From an uncultured Enterobacter sp. (GTDB lineage Bacteria; Pseudomonadota; Gammaproteobacteria; Enterobacterales; Enterobacteriaceae): DNA of 13,055 nucleotides. The stretch is from contig CAMKZP010000043.1 in the NCBI GenBank assembly GCA_946477805.1, positions 1 through 13,055 on the forward strand, written 5' to 3'. The notes beneath the pieces were generated by a model. It ran no database searches and was not told where the DNA came from. It was given only the letters and a program-made list of their open reading frames with translations. Below, piece by piece: positions 13,040-13,055 of this stretch. The position numbers were made by a program, and so were the translations under genes. How positions within the stretch are numbered: the first letter of the stretch is position 1; the number at the start of each line of letters is the position of its first letter.

Positions 13040-13055
13040 CAGCGGGGCGCAAACC

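Overview
The window is chromosomal DNA from a member of the Enterobacteriaceae, most like Enterobacter, Lelliottia or Klebsiella. The evidence is near-identity of every protein to E. coli/Salmonella families that I recognise from memory, fairly GC-rich coding sequence, REP-type palindromes between genes, and E. coli-like Shine-Dalgarno and CRP sites. No phage, IS, CRISPR, tRNA or rRNA is visible. I see no previously undescribed system. The interest lies in gene-order substitution and in the regulatory DNA.

Layout. (1) Positions 1-270, plus strand: the 3' end of rsmI (16S rRNA C1402 2'-O-methyltransferase), followed by a hairpin terminator and a REP-like palindrome. (2) Positions 324-6625, all minus strand: a complete galactitol operon read right to left as gatY-gatZ-gatA-gatB-gatC-gatD, with an intact gatR repressor gene at its end. 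GatABC imports galactitol and phosphorylates it to galactitol-1-phosphate. GatD oxidises that to tagatose-6-phosphate. A housekeeping phosphofructokinase (not in the window) would make the bisphosphate, and the GatY-GatZ aldolase splits it into DHAP and glyceraldehyde-3-phosphate. (3) Positions 6626-6801: a regulatory gap holding the garD terminator, a cluster of CGAAAG elements, a CRP-like site and a probable gatY promoter. (4) Positions 6802-8373, minus strand: garD. (5) Positions 8374-8785: a 412-bp divergent control region with a strong CRP site and an operator-like palindrome. (6) Positions 8786-13039, plus strand: garP-garL-garR-garK. With garD these give the full galactarate/glucarate route: uptake (GarP), dehydration (GarD), aldol cleavage to pyruvate and tartronate semialdehyde (GarL), reduction to glycerate (GarR) and phosphorylation to 2-phosphoglycerate (GarK).

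In E. coli K-12 the interval between gar and rsmI carries the aga/kba N-acetylgalactosamine cluster, and gat lies elsewhere. Here gat occupies that interval, so one tagatose-bisphosphate pathway replaces another at the same site. Several starts are corrected relative to the longest open frame (gatZ at a GTG; gatA, gatB and garP at internal ATGs), based on Shine-Dalgarno placement and family length. Family comparisons are from memory, not from a search.
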